Under the pieces are notes generated by a model. The model was not told the DNA's origin and made no database searches. It was given only the letters and a program-made list of their open reading frames with translations. A stretch of 64,000 nt of DNA from Bacteriovoracaceae bacterium UBA6200 (lineage in GTDB: Bacteria > Bdellovibrionota > Bacteriovoracia > Bacteriovoracales > Bacteriovoracaceae), in contig DISW01000012.1 in the NCBI GenBank assembly GCA_002422605.1, positions 1 to 64,000 on the forward strand, in the 5' to 3' direction. Every line of letters begins with the position of its first letter. Positions within the stretch are counted from its first letter, which is position 1. Positions 61,901 to 64,000 of the stretch are shown piece after piece. The position numbers and the translations under genes were made by a program.

Positions 61901-64000
61901 CTTGAACCGTCTCGAAGGATAAAACTCCCCTGACTTGTCGCTACCGCACCTATATTTCCATCAAGCTTTTGAAGAGCACTTAAAATAGTATCAGCGCTGG
62001 TGATACTGCCTACTCCGGAGACAAATCCTGCCAAATCAGTTCCACGCACAAGAGGTTCAGTAAAATATAAGTTCGTACCTTGTGGGACAGCATCCGTATC
62101 TAGTGTTTGCCAGGTTTTATCCCCTCTATAATAGGTCGTGGTGTCACTCAAAGCGACAGAATTCTCTTTATTGGATAAAGATGTACTTAAACCAGCAATC
62201 TTCGATTGAGAAATATTTGCAGAGCCAGAGATGTCGTCATCTACAATGGTGTTATCGATAATTTTAGAAGAGCTGATTGTATTAATATTTATCGTAGCAT
62301 TTGAAACAGTACCGGAAAGATCACCACCGATAGCACTTGAATCAGCGGCTGCTGGGGCCGCCCAAGATAAGTTACCTGCACCATCAGTTATCAAGGCCTG
62401 ACCTGACAATCCAGGATTCTCCGGCAAGATGAAGTTAAGATTTTGGCCCGTAGATAAATTCGCTGTTACTTCCACCACATGAGTATTTACTTTGAATCTT
62501 AGAGGACCTGTTAATGAGATATCTCCTATCACACTCACTTTTGCATCAGGACTATCTGTTCCAACCCCAATTTCTGAAAAGCTTGCGCCTCCAGTGAATT
62601 TAGAAAATGTTGTTGTCGTGGCCCCTCGATCAGTCACCGCCTGCAAAGTATCTGTTTCTGCAGTTAGGAAATCTGGAATCCAACTCTGCCAACTGGCGCC
62701 GTTAGATCTTAACAAATTACCTGAAGTTCCGGGAGCAACGAAACTAATGACTCCAGTAGTGTTATCATAAAGAATCGGTCCTTCGGCCGAAACGGCATTT
62801 CTTGCTGAAGTTTGAAAATTAACCCAACTCTTTGTTCCGTCCCAATACTCTCCAGCGTTCCCAACAATTATTTTATTTTCTTTATTGGATAAATTAAGAG
62901 CGAGGTCCTTAATTTTTGATTGATCAATATCTGCCAGAGCAGCAATGTCTACGTTTGTAATTGTTCCATCAGCAATCTTGGACGAAGTGACTGAAGAAGT
63001 ATTTATCACAGCACTTGATACTGTTCCGGAGAGATCGCCTCCCAGAGGACTTGAATCGGCCGCTGCTGGGGCCGCCCAGGATAAGTTTCCAGCACCATCA
63101 GTCACTAAAGCTTGACCTGCAGTTCCTTTCGCCGGCGGAAGTACAAATAATAAATTTTCAGCAGTCGTAGCATTCGCTTTGAGTTCAACTTGAAAAGCAT
63201 TAGGCTTAAATTTTATGGATCCAGTAAGTGCGGCATTCCCCGAATAGGATATGTCATTAACCCCAACTGTCGTCCATTGTGAGGCGTTTACTCCAGAGAC
63301 CTGACCATCCACGTAATTCTTGGTGGCGGCTTCCATAGGAAGAGCTGGATCATTCGAAAGAGTAAGTGTCCCTGATAAAGTTCCTCCGCTCAGCGGTAAC
63401 TTCGAATTATCCAGAGTTTCATCAAGCACACAACTCCAATACACTGGCCCTGCATTCATTTTAAGTTTTTGATGATCCAAACAAAGGGGCACATCTGTAA
63501 AGGCCATGGCCCCCAAGTTCGCTCTGGCACTAGCGGCATCGACAGCACCAGTCCCGCCCATTGTGACGGAAAGAAGACTTGAAGCAGATAAATTCCCGGA
63601 GGCATCGTTCACAACAATTTGATTAGAAGGTCCAGGAGCAAGTTTGGAACGGGGAATATTTCCCTGAAGCATTTCCTCAGTAATCGTGCCCGGAGAAATT
63701 TCCGTCTCCAAAGTTTTGGGAGTCCACCCACCTGCTTCCCAACTTAAAATTTGTCCAGGAGTAGCATCCATTTGATCTAACTGCTTTGCAGTTTTCGAAA
63801 CCAATGCATAAGGAAGTGAATGAATGGCCTGGAAGGAATAAAAACGCTCAGGCGTCTGAGTGCGATCAATTACTCTGATGCTGATAGTGTGCCCATCTGG
63901 GGTATTCTGGATAACTTGATTTAAATTACAATCAGGAAACTCCAGACCAACATGGAAGACTCCATTAGCGAGCGAGACATTATCCGCCAACTGGGTACAT
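58999..64000 (-). CDS. Giant mosaic fibre protein with C1q-like and S74 chaperone domains, 5' end outside the window
   Basis: Over 1660 residues; the frame stays open past the TTG at 63990 to the window edge, so the start lies beyond. The N-terminal part has the secreted-fibre pattern GVFHVGLEFP and SLPYALVSKTAKQL. Then come repeated modules (AGQALVTDGAGNLSW, GGDLSGT, SKIADGTI, YYRGDKTWQ), many GxVGIGxxxP units, a C1q-like domain at about 1139-1276 (counted from TTG 63990), and a C-terminal S74 chaperone domain. There Ser1533 and Lys1538 in SDRRLKENI form the self-cleavage dyad, leaving about 130 residues ending in a coiled coil. Such trimeric fibres bind prey or surfaces in predatory bacteria. 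Confidence 0.85.
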   Translation of the reverse strand, partial: CTQLADNVSLANGVFHVGLEFPDCNLNQVIQNTPDGHTISIRVIDRTQTPERFYSFQAIHSLPYALVSKTAKQLDQMDATPGQILSWEAGGWTPKTLETEISPGTITEEMLQGNIPRSKLAPGPSNQIVVNDASGNLSASSLLSVTMGGTGAVDAASARANLGAMAFTDVPLCLDHQKLKMNAGPVYWSCVLDETLDNSKLPLSGGTLSGTLTLSNDPALPMEAATKNYVDGQVSGVNASQWTTVGVNDISYSGNAALTGSIKFKPNAFQVELKANATTAENLLFVLPPAKGTAGQALVTDGAGNLSWAAPAAADSSPLGGDLSGTVSSAVINTSSVTSSKIADGTITNVDIAALADIDQSKIKDLALNLSNKENKIIVGNAGEYWDGTKSWVNFQTSARNAVSAEGPILYDNTTGVISFVAPGTSGNLLRSNGASWQSWIPDFLTAETDTLQAVTDRGATTTTFSKFTGGASFSEIGVGTDSPDAKVSVIGDISLTGPLRFKVNTHVVEVTANLSTGQNLNFILPENPGLSGQALITDGAGNLSWAAPAAADSSAIGGDLSGTVSNATININTISSSKIIDNTIVDDDISGSANISQSKIAGLSTSLSNKENSVALSDTTTYYRGDKTWQTLDTDAVPQGTNLYFTEPLVRGTDLAGFVSGVGSITSADTILSALQKLDGNIGAVATSQGSFILRDGSSEITNDISLSNKKIINLADPTLAQDAATKAYVDLKSGEASQWLDDGNDIYFSAGRVGIGNNDPVMPLHITSTGWGTILAEKVSNTNEGAEIHFSKSRGVAGSLLPVVAGDRLMSLFGAGSYSSADFTNNVASIEMKAAQNFSGSAQGTSIEFGTTGLGTTTRLSRMTIAPDGFVGINTTNPQSTLDVKGTLRLSGATSGFVGFTPSAAAGNTTYTLPSADGSDGHLLKTNGSGVLSWVAPPSTTPTGTAGGDLSGTYPNPTITGLEANKISTGVVDDTEFSYLDGLTSSVQTQLNAKEGAVTTGAITEYYRGDKTWQNFDAAARGALLFGYGISAGTVSNGDSIQTAIGKLDGNIASLAASGQWTLSGSNISYSTGSVGVGASPSASSALEVASTTKGFLPPRMTTVQRNAIASPSNGLIVYDTNESDLYVYRTNAWEKVSAMNAGDGVAFKVQHSTTSVTVSFTGPTVFNPNSILFDSHSAWNSTEHAFVAPKPGYYLFGWHFYTGSAELVGKRVYLQIDQGAGYTDHVSTGNTNATVNSSSVVYLNAGDKARLQIPSGFSLDTWSGNAHNSFWGVRIGTTAGGSDDHMGNHTAVQNIKLGSHWLSNDGENEGIKIDVNGNVGIGQANPTHPLHISRSVSGEKSNLESVALRVSNPIQDYGTGGEFAKTGLAFGRDDVVRGAIMYGSYGLDYMDFHVADSTLAENPAMRITTGGNLGIGTTEPRSKLEVNGNIVSKGASIIMEKPASVGGWARGMEFTPTGDLNPTTSGLAGLGLHGSSTTATNIYLAFGPAAWTSTKGIQILASGNVGIGTVSPAYKLDVRGGNVNSEGAYTNVSDRRLKENILPLENSLEKILKLNSVSYVWKDRSFDDSTQVGFIAQEVERIIPEVVKTDSKGFKSMSYSQLVSPVVAAIKELYEKWLSDHERIAKLEEDNRLLRNQNEEMLKRMDKMERMMEQERAPAAETP

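Noticed and set aside
58999..64000. Prophage tail-fibre gene
   Set aside because: The S74 domain occurs in phage fibres, but no capsid, tail, lysis or integrase gene is near. The C1q-like part and GIGTxxP units fit chromosomal fibres of predators better.
1..64000. CRISPR arrays, tRNA/rRNA genes, insertion sequences
   Set aside because: I saw no evenly spaced direct repeats, no cloverleaf-like sequence with a conserved TTCGA arm that I could support, and no transposase-like protein.

Overview
The window looks like chromosome of a Gram-negative predatory or predator-related bacterium of the Bdellovibrionota, most likely the Bacteriovorax/Peredibacter side. This is inferred, not proven. The DNA is moderately AT-rich and very gene-dense. 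It encodes a diderm envelope (Mla lipid transport, PilT), Bdellovibrio-type secreted proteins, and a very large mosaic fibre protein that combines GIGTxxP-type repeats, a C1q-like domain and a self-cleaving S74 chaperone. That architecture is typical of prey-recognition fibres in predatory bacteria. I saw no tRNA, rRNA, CRISPR array, insertion sequence or prophage structural block.

Layout. 1-8.9 kb: end of a dciA-like gene, then a long leftward operon (aroK, a REC/GAF/degenerate-GGDEF-like protein, alr, mlaE, mlaF, mlaD, a GYF-domain membrane protein, a TrmN6-like methyltransferase). 8.9-14.2 kb: rightward yceD-rpmF, then the fatty-acid cluster fabH-fabD-fabG-acpP-fabF, without plsX. 14.2-19.2 kb: a small exported protein, 2-oxoacid:ferredoxin oxidoreductase korAB, and a divergent ferredoxin-hemerythrin pair. 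19.2-25.8 kb: a heterodimeric ABC exporter with one degenerate ATP site, glyA, a Kazal-type lipoprotein, nrdR-nusB. 25.8-31.2 kb (leftward): two paralogous secreted seven-repeat proteins, a fused alpha/beta E1 dehydrogenase, two exported proteins. 31.3-38.8 kb: amino-acid catabolism (class III aminotransferase, astA, a receiver protein, a DUF1338 enzyme, astD, an MFS carrier, rarD). 38.8-43.9 kb: oxyR, a DUF606 membrane protein overlapping an ABC ATPase, lipA-lipB-aroC. 43.9-56.7 kb: envelope and surface genes (LtaS-like phosphotransferase, pilT, cardiolipin-synthase-like plus EEP pair, S51 peptidase, a divergent SelO-like protein, hydrolases, a VanX-like dipeptidase, a DUF4105 protein, DUF3015). 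56.7-58.8 kb: esterase, Nudix hydrolase, bfd-bfr iron storage. 59-64 kb: the fibre gene, cut by the window end.

How the genes fit together. Most genes are housekeeping functions in tight operons with 1-20 nt overlaps. Five convergent gene pairs overlap at their 3' ends (by 4 to 53 nt), and a sixth overlap involves a putative small ORF. LipA and LipB make the lipoyl cofactor used by dehydrogenase complexes of the kind served by the fused E1. The ast genes fit use of arginine taken from prey or environment. VanX, DUF4105, the LtaS-like enzyme and the fibre suggest extensive envelope remodelling.

The most notable points are: a MlaD that appears to carry a C-terminal outer-membrane-type beta domain; the mosaic fibre; a SelO-like pseudokinase whose usual lysine appears replaced; the paired seven-repeat secreted proteins; and three genes whose ribosome-binding site or start codon lies inside a perfect inverted repeat.
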